Of a DNA stretch of 64,000 nt, positions 1 to 9,902 are shown piece after piece (the stretch's first letter is position 1; every line of letters begins with the position of its first letter). The notes below the pieces were generated by a model. It was not told the DNA's origin, made no database searches, and saw only the letters and a list, made by a program, of their open reading frames with translations. The stretch comes from Escallonia rubra (Eukaryota; Streptophyta; Magnoliopsida; Escalloniales; Escalloniaceae), in assembly GCA_033065855.1 (NCBI GenBank), contig JAVXUO010001128.1:1-64000 (forward strand). Direction: 5' to 3'. The position numbers and the translations under genes are program-made.

Positions 1-1952
1 CACGGCGGTGGCCTTGCTAGTGGCGTACTTTCCAGGGTGGCTACCCGTATTGACTGATGATGGCGGGAAGCCGGCTGAGAACAGATATTATGTGGCGAGA
101 TACAGCCCCGATCGATTGTCCTCGAGCTTTGGTTATGATTTAGAGCCCCCATGTGGCTATACGAGGGCGTGGGAGGTGAGGAAGGCTTTTGGGTATACGA
201 TCTCAAAGTGGGCGCGGAAGTGGCCGGTACCGACAGAGGAGTGGAGGAGGCCCGGGACGCTATCGACGGGAGTCGCGACGGTTGAGTATGCGCGATGGTG
301 GGATCGGGTACTGGCGACATGGTCGGAGTGGTTGTCGCAGGAGCCATCCGACAGGCAGGAGGTCGATGTCTTTGCGGGGGACAGAGGACTAGGACTTGTT
401 ACAGCGCATGTCGCGAGGCAGAACGGCATGTCGGTACTACTTACAGGCGTATTAGATGAACCGGTGCCAGGACGCGCGTGACGGGCGCCGGCAGCAGCAC
501 GTAGGCCGAGGGGGCCGGGTGAAGGCAAGGGTCCCATTTCGTCATTGAGAGTAGGTATGATGGTGGGTGCACAGCGGACAGGCGCAGGTCCTTCGACGGG
601 TGGTGGACGTAGGCCGAAGAGGTCGCGAGAGGTGCTGGAGGAGTGTGACTCCGAGGTTAGTGTAATGCTTTGCTTTCGTTGTACAGTTGCCAATTATCAT
701 GTTAAGTGTCCTCTAATGCTTGGTTTCTCCCCCTTTTTTTTTTTGACAGGGGTTTGATGATGATGGTGGTGCCATTGACGTGGAGTCAGACGATACCACA
801 GAGTATGGCGACGCCGTTACTGATGATACTGAGGGGATGGATCTTGAGGCAGCTGAGGAAGATGGTGAAACAGATGTAGATGCGGCCGATGAGGTCGAGG
901 AGATGGAGGCCGAGCCGGCCTATGAGGGAGGGCCGATGGATAGTGAGGCCTTCGGGGAGGCCGCGGCGGTAGAGCAGGCAGCGGCCTACATTGTGGAGCC
1001 AGTCAGTCACCCGGAGCAGACAGCAGCATATGTTGTGGAGCCGGTCGTGCCAGTTGGTCATTCGAGCCCGTCACCTGTCTTGGTCGAGGATGTATTCGGT
1101 GGCCCGATGGGTCACACGTTTGAGGGTGATGATTGGTGGGCACATGCGGGGGCACATGCCGGGTTGCCGACCACACATGCGGTGGTTAGAGATTCGTTGC
1201 CACGACGCAGTGTACCTGATTCGTCTGTTGTGGAGCCGATAGCGGATACATTGTCGGGGTCGGCCGTGGATGCGGGTGATGCTCTGTTGGCGATGCATGC
1301 TGCCACCGTTGGCATGAGATCAGTGGGTGGTAGGGCGACAGGGGTCGATGCTTCTAGTGGCGGGTGTTCAGTCGGGCAGGCAGACGGTATGTCCTGGGAG
1401 GGCCTTGGGTTGTCTGATGCGGTGGTCCAGTGGTTGGAGATGATTAGGGCGAGACAACCCCAGACATTTGAGGGCTCTATTACCATGTGGGGCATGGCAT
1501 TGTTCTAGGCTATGTTTGCCGCCCTTGTGGACTGGTTGGCGACACTTAGTACGGTGCCGACCTCGACTTGGAGTTCAGAGATGAGGTCAGAGTTTATGTT
1601 AGAGCTCGAGCCGTTCGTAGCTTTTGGCTTCCAGTTGGAGTGGTTGTCCGACTATGTCCATTGTAGAGGGCCGAGTGTTGAGGCCATGGCTGGACTGACT
1701 GTGGTAGGAGCGCAGGAGGTGGCGTGTCAGGGCCGTAGGCGTATGCTTGATGCGGCGTTGACAGATGTGACGCGAGAGGTTTCTGAGATACGGGCCCGGC
1801 TTAGCGAGGCGGAGGCTCGGCAGGCAGAGATAGAGAGACAGCGGGCCGAGTTGGAGCAGAGATGGTCCGACTTACAGGTGCAGCGACAGACTCTGGAGTC
1901 GTATACTTCTGATACTGTTGGTGCACTGCTTACTTCTTTACGCTATATGTGA
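1..1952 (+). pseudogene. Antisense plant-mobile-domain gene of the Tat retrotransposon, C-terminal part, two nonsense codons
   Basis: One reading frame continues from the left edge to 655, and after an intron from 750 to the TGA at about 1952. The left part (to about 480) resembles the end of a plant mobile domain (aminotransferase-like / MAIN-like): an RYSP...FGYD segment, then a WW-containing helix. Next come a basic R/P/G-rich linker, an acidic D/E-rich region (780-960), and a predicted coiled coil rich in E, R, A and Q (about 1740-1900). The intron 656-749 has GT..AG ends and a long pyrimidine tract, and keeps the frame. Two in-frame stops interrupt the frame, TGA at 479-481 and TAG at 1506-1508; both could be C-to-T changes. 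It lies beyond the polymerase on the opposite strand, where Tat-lineage elements are known to carry extra antisense ORFs. The N-terminus is outside the window. The domain call is from family resemblance, not a search. Confidence 0.7.
656..749 (+). other. Intron of the antisense mobile-domain gene
   Basis: GAG|GTTAGT donor at 655/656 and TTTTGACAG acceptor ending at 749, preceded by a run of pyrimidines. Removing it joins two open frames in phase 0, which supports real splicing on the plus strand. Confidence 0.65.
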
Positions 1953-2392
1953 TGTACTTTTCATTTTGCTAGTAGTAGTTGGTCCGTAGCGACCGACAAA
2001 CCTGTGACCTGTATGCATTTTGTTGATATTGATATAGCAGTTGTATGGTTATTTTGTACCTGTGTTTGTTGTGAGGTGATGCTTAGCTTTTGATGTGCTC
2101 ATATGCCTTGCATGTGGTGTCCTCCCGTTGTGGTTCCCCCTTCCCCGCCCATAGCAAGCGACTTAGTGAACGATGTGTAAATGAAAGAGTGCGTTACATA
2201 CAGTAGTTGAGGCGAGTGAATGATCTTTGCATTGATAGTATTTGGGCCAAAATGCCATTACATGAAGAAAGCAAGAACTTGTAATAAACAACAAAAGTTA
2301 CAAGTCATGAACATGTGTGCATATACAAAAAAATGTTGTGTAAATGTTCTAAGCTTTGGGCGGGTAGGGCTGGGGGAACACTCCGCTGTTGG
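1953..2392. other. Non-coding spacer between the antisense gene and pol
   Basis: 440 bases with no sustained frame. The antisense gene and the polymerase gene end here facing each other, so it holds both 3' ends. I see no long terminal repeat in it; the 3' LTR must lie left of the window. Confidence 0.6.
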
Positions 2393-5300
2393 TCATGCAT
2401 AAAACTTCTTCAAATAGCGACCGTTGATAGGTGCCGTGATTTGTCCGTCTTCCGTGTTGAGCAGGAGGTAGGAGCCGTTGTCTCTGGCTTCATGCACTTG
2501 AAGTGGTCCTTCCCAATTCGGTGTGAACTTGGGGGCTGACATGTTGGCGCGTACATGTTTGGCGGCTTGAAGAACAAGGTCGCCCTCGACGAATGTTCGT
2601 TGCTTCACAGTCTTTCCATATGCCTTGGTGAGTTGTTCGTGGTATTTCTTCATACGGCGCAAGGCATTGGCTCTCCTTTCATCAAGTCCTTCAAGGGCGG
2701 TCATTCTGGTTTCTTCTTCTCCAAGCCCACTGCTTAGGGAGAGTCTGGCTGATGCGACTGCAATCTCGGCTGGTACGACACACTCGTCCCCGTAAACAAG
2801 GGAAAAGGGTGTGGTCTTTGTCGCCGTATGCTTGGAGGTTCTGTAGGCCCAAAGTGCGAGGCTTAACTTCTCGGACCATGAACCACTTACATCATGGACC
2901 ATTCGTGATAATACCCGCAGTAGAGTTTTGTTAGAAGCTTCGGCTTGACCATTCCCTTGTGGGTAGTAAGGAGTGGATGTAGCGTGGTTGATGTTGTATC
3001 CTTCCATGAAAGCTCGGACATCCCTGTTGATGAATGGCGTGCCGTTGTCAGATATGATACACCGGGGGATACCAAAGCGACAGACGATGTGTTCGCGCAA
3101 GAAGTTGGCGATGGCGCCTCCCGTGGCTCGCCGTAGAGGTATGGCTTCGACCCACTTTGTGAAACGTTCCGTTGCAACCATGATCCAAGTGTGACCCCGT
3201 GATGTTGGGTGGATGGGACCTATGAGGTCGAGAGCCCAGGAGTGAAATGGCCAAGGGGCTAAGATCATGCGGAGATCGGACGTCGGCGTGTGCATTCTGT
3301 CGGCGTGTCTCTGACAGGGTTGGCAGTGTCGGACATGAGAGATCGCGTCAGATTCCATAGTTGGCCAGTAGTATCCCATCCTTAGCAACTCTGCATACAA
3401 CTTCTGAGAGCCTTGATGCTCACCACAATCACCGTTATGCACTTCGTTAATCACCTCGACTGCCTGGGCACCCTGCAGGCATCGCAGGGTGCGTCCCGAA
3501 AATCCCTTGCGGAACAACTCTCCTTCCGTCACAAAATACTTGACCGACTTGCGCTTGATAGATCGTGCCGAGCTGCGGTCAGGCGGTAGAACCCCGTGGG
3601 ATAAGTACTGGATGAAAGGCTGGCGCCAGTCACCTTCGACGTTAATGACAAGAGCTTCAGTATTGTCCGGTGCGTACGAACACTCGGGGCAGTCTCCTTG
3701 TATGTCTGAGGCATCCTTGGCCATGGATGGCCAATAGAGACCCATACGCTGGAGGCGACGGTATAAAGGGGGACCGTCGAGGCCACAACACTTCTGATGG
3801 CCGAACTGCAATTTGTGCCTTGCTTCTTCCGGTGCCAAGCACCTGGCCAGGGTGCCTCCGGGGCATCGTCTGTACAATACGTCTCCCAACATCAAGAAAT
3901 CTGCAAGGGTAGATGCGGTAGCAAGAGATGGCGCCTTAAGTTGGTCGACAATTGATTGCCTCCAATCGTCCGTAGTAATGTCCTTCGGGACTAGGTTCAA
4001 TGATGTGCATGGTTCCGTCCTCTTGATGATGGTTAGCATTCGCTGCTCACCATCAACCTCCATCTTTGACGCGATCGTGGCCAAGCTGTCTGCATGTCGG
4101 TTGTGGCACCTGTTATGATGTTCGTACTGGATATGGCCAAATCTTCCTTCCAAGTATTGCACCAAGGCACGATAAGGCGCCAAGGCTGGCTCCTTGACTG
4201 CGAACTCCCCGTCGGCCTGCTTCATGATCAAGTTCGAGTCCCCTTTCACACACAATGCCTTAGCCCCCATACTGGCAGCCAGCATGAGGCCAATGACAAG
4301 TGCCTCGTACTCAGCTTCATTGTTAGACACCGGGAATGCAAGCTTGAAGGATAGGGATGTGGTAACACCCTCTGAATTTCGAAGGACAATGCCGGCACCC
4401 CCTTGCCGGAGGGGAGCTCCATGGGGTCCTTTGCTAGTGGCTGAGCCGTCGAACTCAAGTGTCCACAATTCACCAATGTCAGAGGTCAGGGCCGTCTCCT
4501 CACCAGGCAATTGATCTGAGGTCGGTTCATGTTGTTGGCGTGGGAAGAAGGCCAAGAGGTCCGCGAGTGCTTGACTCCGTAAAGCTGTAGGATTCTTGAT
4601 GGACAGGCCGAACTCGGCCAATAACAGCAACCAGCGAGTAAGCCGGCCAGACAGGGCAGGGCGCGTGAGCATGTATCGTAATGGATCGGCCTTGGTGACA
4701 AGTGTGATCTGGTGTGACAAGAAGTAGTGTCTGAATTTCTGCGAGGCGTAGACCAAGGCTAAGCAGTGTTTCTCGAGCTCGGAGTAATTGGCTTCGGGGC
4801 CTCTGATTGATCGGCTGAGATAATAAACTGGGCGCTCCACCCCATCCACCTCTTGGGCAAGCAATGCCCCTATGGACCTGGGCGTGGAGGTCAAATAAAG
4901 CAAGAGTGGTATACCTCGTTGTGGCACGACCATGGTCTGCGGCGACATGAGAACCGCCTTGATTTGTTCGAATGCTTGCTGTTGGGGTGCATGCCAACTC
5001 CACGGTGCGCTCTTACGCGTCAAGTGTTGGAAAGGCGTGATGAGTTCGGCCAAGGCAGGGATGAATCGGCGGAGGTAAGAGATCTTGCCAAGGAAGCTCT
5101 TCAATTGTTTGGTGCTCTTGGGAGGGGGCATCTCTTGGATAGAGGCGGCCTTAGAAGGGTCAATGTCAATGCCCTGTCGACTGACCAAAAAGCCGAGGAA
5201 TTTGCCGGAGGAGACTCCAAAGGCACATTTCAACGGATTCATCCGCATGTTGTATTGTCGACAACGATCGAAGACTGCCCGAAGGTCCGTGAGATGTTCA

Positions 5301-6109
5301 CTTTCCTTTTTAGATTTGATGATAAGATCGTCGACGTAGTCTTCCACTGTGCGGTGTATCATGTCATGGAAGATCGCTGTCATTGCTCTTTGATACGTTG
5401 CACCCGCGTTCTTAAGGCCGAAGGGCATGACTTTCCAACAGAAGTTACCCATAGGGGTACGGAAGGCTGTCTTGGCACAATCGTCGGGGTTCATCCGGAT
5501 TTGGTTGTAGCCCGCGAAACCATCCATGAAAGATAAGGTTTCGTGTCCGGCAGCTGCCTCGGTGAGCATGTCGATGTTGGGCAGCGGGAACTCGTCTTTG
5601 GGGCATGCCTTGTTCAGATCCCGAAAATCAATACAAATGCGGACTTGGCCGTTCTTCTTTTGCACAGGAACAACATTAGCCAACCAGATAGGATGAGTGA
5701 TAGGCTCAATGAAACCAGCTTGTAAAAGTCGTTCAATTTCTTGCTTGATCTTCAGTTCGAGCTCGGGGCGGAAGGTTCGCGGATGCTGTCGAACAGGGCT
5801 GAACCCGTTAGCAATGTTGAGATGGTGCGTCACCAAGGCAGGATCCAATCCAGGCATTTCGTTGTAACTCCATGCCAATACGTCGCGATATTCGCGGAGG
5901 AGGGTAATCAGTCCTTCTCTTCGCCCCGGGGCGAGTTTCGTGCCGATGTAGGTCAGTCGAGGTTCCTCGTCCGGGTCAGCCAGGTTAATTTCTTCAAGAT
6001 CTTCGGCCTGCGGTCGAGGGCCGTCTTCATAGCAGGGCGGTGCAGCACCTGGTGTGAGCTCAGGGTCCGGCGAGCAATGCTCGGCCGTACAACACCACTC
6101 CGTCTCCAT
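2393..6109 (-). CDS. pol: Tat-lineage Ty3/gypsy polymerase: RT, RNase H, archaeal-type RNase H, integrase
   Basis: An uninterrupted 1,238-residue frame that copies and integrates the element. In order: reverse transcriptase (about residues 100-290) with YVDD in the active site near residue 257; the gypsy RNase H (about 380-500); a second RNase H (about 545-680) with FDGS, NEAEYEA, GDS and a final ADSLA, the dual RNase H that marks the Tat lineage; two H2C2-type zinc modules (about 745-815 and 885-930); and the integrase core with Asp (ALDLIGP), Asp (ISDNGTPF) and Glu (GQAEA) in DD-35-E spacing, about 960-1055. The C-terminus has a WEGPL segment like the GPY/F module. No stop or frameshift is visible, so the gene may be recently active. 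It follows gag in the same frame after a single TGA (6167-6169). It is not a pararetrovirus, since it has an integrase. Confidence 0.95.
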   Translation of the reverse strand: METEWCCTAEHCSPDPELTPGAAPPCYEDGPRPQAEDLEEINLADPDEEPRLTYIGTKLAPGRREGLITLLREYRDVLAWSYNEMPGLDPALVTHHLNIANGFSPVRQHPRTFRPELELKIKQEIERLLQAGFIEPITHPIWLANVVPVQKKNGQVRICIDFRDLNKACPKDEFPLPNIDMLTEAAAGHETLSFMDGFAGYNQIRMNPDDCAKTAFRTPMGNFCWKVMPFGLKNAGATYQRAMTAIFHDMIHRTVEDYVDDLIIKSKKESEHLTDLRAVFDRCRQYNMRMNPLKCAFGVSSGKFLGFLVSRQGIDIDPSKAASIQEMPPPKSTKQLKSFLGKISYLRRFIPALAELITPFQHLTRKSAPWSWHAPQQQAFEQIKAVLMSPQTMVVPQRGIPLLLYLTSTPRSIGALLAQEVDGVERPVYYLSRSIRGPEANYSELEKHCLALVYASQKFRHYFLSHQITLVTKADPLRYMLTRPALSGRLTRWLLLLAEFGLSIKNPTALRSQALADLLAFFPRQQHEPTSDQLPGEETALTSDIGELWTLEFDGSATSKGPHGAPLRQGGAGIVLRNSEGVTTSLSFKLAFPVSNNEAEYEALVIGLMLAASMGAKALCVKGDSNLIMKQADGEFAVKEPALAPYRALVQYLEGRFGHIQYEHHNRCHNRHADSLATIASKMEVDGEQRMLTIIKRTEPCTSLNLVPKDITTDDWRQSIVDQLKAPSLATASTLADFLMLGDVLYRRCPGGTLARCLAPEEARHKLQFGHQKCCGLDGPPLYRRLQRMGLYWPSMAKDASDIQGDCPECSYAPDNTEALVINVEGDWRQPFIQYLSHGVLPPDRSSARSIKRKSVKYFVTEGELFRKGFSGRTLRCLQGAQAVEVINEVHNGDCGEHQGSQKLYAELLRMGYYWPTMESDAISHVRHCQPCQRHADRMHTPTSDLRMILAPWPFHSWALDLIGPIHPTSRGHTWIMVATERFTKWVEAIPLRRATGGAIANFLREHIVCRFGIPRCIISDNGTPFINRDVRAFMEGYNINHATSTPYYPQGNGQAEASNKTLLRVLSRMVHDVSGSWSEKLSLALWAYRTSKHTATKTTPFSLVYGDECVVPAEIAVASARLSLSSGLGEEETRMTALEGLDERRANALRRMKKYHEQLTKAYGKTVKQRTFVEGDLVLQAAKHVRANMSAPKFTPNWEGPLQVHEARDNGSYLLLNTEDGQITAPINGRYLKKFYA

Positions 6110-6169
6110 TAGTGGTTCGGGGTCGAGGGGGTTAGGCGGCGAACCCCCCGGAGCCCCCGGACACCGTCA
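6110..6169 (-). promoter_or_regulatory. Candidate UGA readthrough signal joining gag and pol
   Basis: Gag ends with TGA at 6169-6167 followed directly by CGG. The frame stays open through this 60-nt stretch into pol. Seven bases after the stop a GC-rich fold can form: an outer stem CGGGG/CCCCG enclosing an inner stem GGGGGTT/AACCCCC with an 8-base loop. UGA-CGG plus a 3' stem-loop matches the type II readthrough context known from plant RNA viruses. The alternative is an ordinary CGA-to-TGA mutation in a formerly continuous gag-pol. Confidence 0.5.
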
Positions 6170-9010
6170 TAATTGGTAGATCACCCTTCCATCTATGATG
6201 ACACGTTGGAAGGTGGTCTCAACCTTGTGCTTCTTGGACTTGGGGGATGAAGGCGAGGGATTGGTCGTGACGGCAGATGGCGCCGTCGAGGTTGATGCCT
6301 TGTTCCCATTGCCTCTTTTGGACTTGGCCTTAGACTTGGCGGGCTTGTCCCCACACAACTCATCCCCATCTGGTAGTTTGTTGGAATGAATGTGAGTAGC
6401 ATTCTCACCATCGGCAGCAACCTTAGTGAAGAAGGCGGCCTCGGCGAAGTAAGACTCGTTACATTCGAACGGGGCCTTGGTTGCGGGGATGGTCACCGCT
6501 ACCTCATGTCCCGTAGGACCGGCCACCAGTTTCACACACTGGTGGTACGTCGAGGGGACAGCCTTGTTGGTATGAATCCAGGGTCGCCCGAGCAGGAGGT
6601 GGAAGGAAGATTCACTGTCTATCACGTGAAAAGTAGTGTCACGACGGACAGTTCCGACCATGAGGTCGACAGTGATGTGGCCCAGGGTGGACTGGTGGCC
6701 TTGCCCGAAGCCAGTAATTTTGACAGGGTCACGGATGATCCTCCTTGGTGATATACCGGCCTGCTGCAAAGTGGTTAAGGGGATGATGTTGATCGAGGCG
6801 CCGCCGTCTACCAAGGCGCGACGAAAGCCGGTGCCGTTAACAGTGCACTCAAGGTACAACGGCCGGTTATGATGCTCAACTGGCGGTGAGTCATCGCCTG
6901 AAAAAATGAATGCGGTGGAAGGGATGTGTTTGAGCTCGGTCTGGGCGGCGAAGCATTCGGGCCCGAGGCCGGTAGTGACCTCGATCAAACAATCCGAGAG
7001 ATATGTCCGCGCTGCGGGTGAAAACCCCATTTCATCAAAGAAGTCTTTGATCTTCGTCATTCGTCCAGTTGAGGATGCTGGCTGGGGGGTAGAAGGTACA
7101 CAAGTTGTGACCGTAGAGGAGACTTCCGTAGAAGCTTCGAGGACGTGCGGCTCGACGTGGTCGGTAGCAACCATGAGCACCGGATGCTCGCGATTGTTAT
7201 TGCCATGATTTGGGTACGGGTTCGTCCGCACGTCGTGATGCTTCCGCAGCTGTAGGTCGCCCGTCGCGACCTTTCTTGCGAAGATAGCTCGCAATGCATT
7301 GCAGTTCTTGAGGGGATGTCTAAGGGCCTGGTGGTAAGGGCAGTAGTTAGGCCTGGTTCTTTCTTCGTCTGTGATGGGGATCCTCACAGGTGGCAACTTG
7401 AAGTTATTATCATTGGCAACCCATTCCGTCAGGAGCCCTTTTACAGTATTTAAATCACACGGAAAGGCGGGCGGAGTCTCCTGCTGTCGCCGCTTGTCGG
7501 AGCGTTGGTCCCCATCCGGGAACTGACGCTTAAAACCAGTGTGATTATTGACGTTGTTGTTGCTGGTGCTATTGTTGTTGCGCTGGTTGTTGAACGTGTC
7601 AGCTGAGGCCAGCAGCGCATTCTGTGGGTGAGGCCTCCATGGCTTGACATGACCGACCGTCTCGTAAGTACGACGGGCTGTTTCCTTGAGGTGTCCCCAT
7701 GACCTCAACTGTAGATTCTCGCTATGCACACGGTAGATATCAGTCATGTTTTTGATGCATATGGGAACCAACGTCTCGTCCTTGCTGAAGTCCGTGCACT
7801 CAAGGCATTTGAGATGGAAACGGTGCACGTACTCATTCAAGTCTTCCCCTTGGTTCTGGCGGATGCCAGCAATATCAACAACACTCACGCGTTCGGCCTC
7901 GTAATGGAACTTGTCTAAGAACAATTGGACCATGTCGTTCCATGCGTGGACAGTCCCCGCAGGGATCTGGTGGTACCAAGTGTAGGCCAAGCCTGTAAGG
8001 GACTTGTGGAATTCCCTCAACTTCAAGCTGTCTCCCGGGCCATACTGCTCCAATGAGCCTGCAAATCTCGTCAAGTGCTCACGCGCGTTGCCTTCACGCC
8101 CGTTGAAGAGTACAAAGGCTGGTTGTTTGTACTTCGTGGGATAGGGTATGGTGGCAATATCATTGACATATGGGGCATGGCCTGTTCCGTGGGCAGCGCG
8201 CTGAGGCGTCCCGTTTTGTGACAAGCGATGGATGAGTGTCTCCAAGTCTGAACGAGTGACATAGTTGGGAGACGGGTCGTCATGGACGGTTAAAGGGTGG
8301 TGACTGGCTGGGATGCCGCGAGCTCCCGAGCCCCCAGAAGGAGCAACTTGGTGGACAGGTGCAACGGAGGGTTGATATATGACAGGGGCTTGTGGTGGTA
8401 ATTGTATATGGGCATGGGTGGTTGGGCGAGACATGTCCACTGCTTGGGCATTGGTTTGATGTTGTTCGGTTGAGTAAGGGTTAGGTTCCATCTCAATAGA
8501 GTCATGGGTCTCAGACGAGCTTCGTGCCGGCATGCGCTGAGGCGCGAGGACAGGGTGGGTCTGTTGCAGCACGGGTCCAAGGTCTGCCTGAGGTCGGCGC
8601 GATGGCATCAAGGCACGTAGTGCAGCAGCTGCATGAGACGACGAGGTCGCAAGCCCCACCGCCAACGGCCTGGTTGATCGGGGCGGTGGTGGTCGTGACA
8701 CTGGGGCCTGAGCGACGTCGAGAGCCAACTCGGGTCCATGGGGGTGGACTGGTGCAATGGTTTGTTGGGAGGCCATCGCCTGTATGGACTTTTGCATTTC
8801 CATCACGGCTGTCATAAGAGTGGTTATAGCGGGCGAAAATTGTTGGATGGCCGCGTTGACTGCGACTTGTATGTCAGGTGCGGTAGTTTGCGGCTGGTCT
8901 TGGGGACGCACAGCACTGGTCCCCTCCTGTTCACCTGTGTGGTCCTCTTCTTGAACGGCATGGATAAGGCCCCGGCTGGCAGCCCTCGTAACTCTTCGTT
9001 GTCTAGCCAT
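6167..9010 (-). CDS. gag: Tat retrotransposon gag and aspartic protease polyprotein
   Basis: About 947 residues from the ATG at 9010. An in-frame GTG at 9055 lies further upstream but overlaps the primer site region, so the ATG is preferred. The N-terminal third is Q/P-rich and disordered-looking. A retrotransposon gag (capsid-like) domain lies at about residues 290-445 (W, Y, F-rich helices, FxxKF-like segment). A Cys/His segment (YCPYH...C) follows. A retropepsin-like protease at about 730-820 carries VDGGAS as the active-site loop, in place of the commoner DSGAS, and a LLLGRPW segment. The tail is K/S-rich. The product would package element RNA and process the polyprotein. The frame is intact and continues into pol after one TGA. 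Confidence 0.92.
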   Translation of the reverse strand: MARQRRVTRAASRGLIHAVQEEDHTGEQEGTSAVRPQDQPQTTAPDIQVAVNAAIQQFSPAITTLMTAVMEMQKSIQAMASQQTIAPVHPHGPELALDVAQAPVSRPPPPRSTRPLAVGLATSSSHAAAALRALMPSRRPQADLGPVLQQTHPVLAPQRMPARSSSETHDSIEMEPNPYSTEQHQTNAQAVDMSRPTTHAHIQLPPQAPVIYQPSVAPVHQVAPSGGSGARGIPASHHPLTVHDDPSPNYVTRSDLETLIHRLSQNGTPQRAAHGTGHAPYVNDIATIPYPTKYKQPAFVLFNGREGNAREHLTRFAGSLEQYGPGDSLKLREFHKSLTGLAYTWYHQIPAGTVHAWNDMVQLFLDKFHYEAERVSVVDIAGIRQNQGEDLNEYVHRFHLKCLECTDFSKDETLVPICIKNMTDIYRVHSENLQLRSWGHLKETARRTYETVGHVKPWRPHPQNALLASADTFNNQRNNNSTSNNNVNNHTGFKRQFPDGDQRSDKRRQQETPPAFPCDLNTVKGLLTEWVANDNNFKLPPVRIPITDEERTRPNYCPYHQALRHPLKNCNALRAIFARKVATGDLQLRKHHDVRTNPYPNHGNNNREHPVLMVATDHVEPHVLEASTEVSSTVTTCVPSTPQPASSTGRMTKIKDFFDEMGFSPAARTYLSDCLIEVTTGLGPECFAAQTELKHIPSTAFIFSGDDSPPVEHHNRPLYLECTVNGTGFRRALVDGGASINIIPLTTLQQAGISPRRIIRDPVKITGFGQGHQSTLGHITVDLMVGTVRRDTTFHVIDSESSFHLLLGRPWIHTNKAVPSTYHQCVKLVAGPTGHEVAVTIPATKAPFECNESYFAEAAFFTKVAADGENATHIHSNKLPDGDELCGDKPAKSKAKSKRGNGNKASTSTAPSAVTTNPSPSSPKSKKHKVETTFQRVIIDGRVIYQL

Positions 9011-9056
9011 GGAGATTAAGTGTGGAAGATAGAAAGACTGCAGTACGATGCTCACC

Positions 9057-9073
9057 TCCCCAGCGGAGTCGCC
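9057..9073 (-). other. Primer binding site, complementary to a tRNA-Arg 3' end
   Basis: On the minus strand GGCGACTCCGCTGGGGA matches the complement of a plant tRNA-Arg 3' end. The first base of the expected TGG is C here. A tRNA-Arg primer is known for the related Ogre elements. The site sits only about 46 bases upstream of the gag ATG. The tRNA assignment is from memory of the tRNA sequence. Confidence 0.7.
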
Positions 9074-9331
9074 GAAATCATGCCACGGAAAGCATGTTCT
9101 TACTTACGTGGAGGTGCCACAAAGGCTGCAGTCCGTGTCCGCTTCCAAGCATACGACGTGGGCGACAGCAAAGACGGAGTAAGGGCTGAGGGCAAGGCTT
9201 CACAGACGGGCCGTGAGGAATGGCAGTGCTGCGAAGGCAAAGCTAAGACGAACAGGGCCGGCAGTCGATAGTCCAAGTCAGGGTCCAAGTCAGGGTCCGA
9301 TGCTACGGTCCGAAGTTACGGTCCAAAGTTA

Positions 9332-9381
9332 CGTTTCTCTCACTAGAATCCAAGAGCTCCCAAATTCTAGAGTGAGAAAGT
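9332..9381. other. Hairpin in the transcribed part of the LTR
   Basis: TTTCTCTCACTAGAAT and ATTCTAGAGTGAGAAAG face each other around a short loop, giving a stem of about 15 pairs with a two-base bulge. It lies 50-100 bases downstream of the TATA box, so it would be in the R/U5 RNA. Confidence 0.6.
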
Positions 9382-9430
9382 GATTTTTTATAAGAAAAGC
9401 CAAAAGTCCTCTTTTGAGTTGTAAAGTTCA

Positions 9431-9440
9431 CTATTTATAG
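9431..9440 (-). promoter_or_regulatory. TATA box of the Tat element LTR
   Basis: CTATAAATAG on the minus strand, a near-perfect plant TATA box. Transcription would start near 9400 and run towards gag. Confidence 0.7.
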
Positions 9441-9902
9441 GAAACAAGGTGCTTATGTCATAAAGTGCCACATGTCGTCCCCTGGTAGTGACACGTCACC
9501 AGGGGGTCCCAAAATACCGGTTCTCCGTTGGACTGCCGGTTCCCAAATTCGCGTTGCCTGCCTCGCACAGCGTCGCTCTGCCTGTCTGAGAAGACTGACC
9601 ATACCATGACGGCATGGTCAGAGTAAACCCGTTGCCCCAGCCACCAATCCAAGCCCTTACTGAATCCCACGAGGTGCGTCAAGAGACGCGCAGAGAACCT
9701 GACAGTGGTGAGGGTTACCCCTGTAGCCAACTGCCAGGCGGACTAGGCGCGATGCCCTCCAAGGACCTGCTCCCGTCCCGGAGTGACCCGGGGGTCATTG
9801 CCCTGGTGGTGTCGACGATCAATGGTAACATGAGCGGACATGGTCGCAGCTCAGTGCTCCGAGTCCGTGGCGAGGGGTCCTCGTACCGGAGCCCCCTGTG
9901 AC

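Noticed and set aside
2393..9055. Endogenous pararetrovirus
   Set aside because: The presence of a DD35E integrase, dual RNase H, LTR and tRNA-Arg primer site identifies a Tat retrotransposon.
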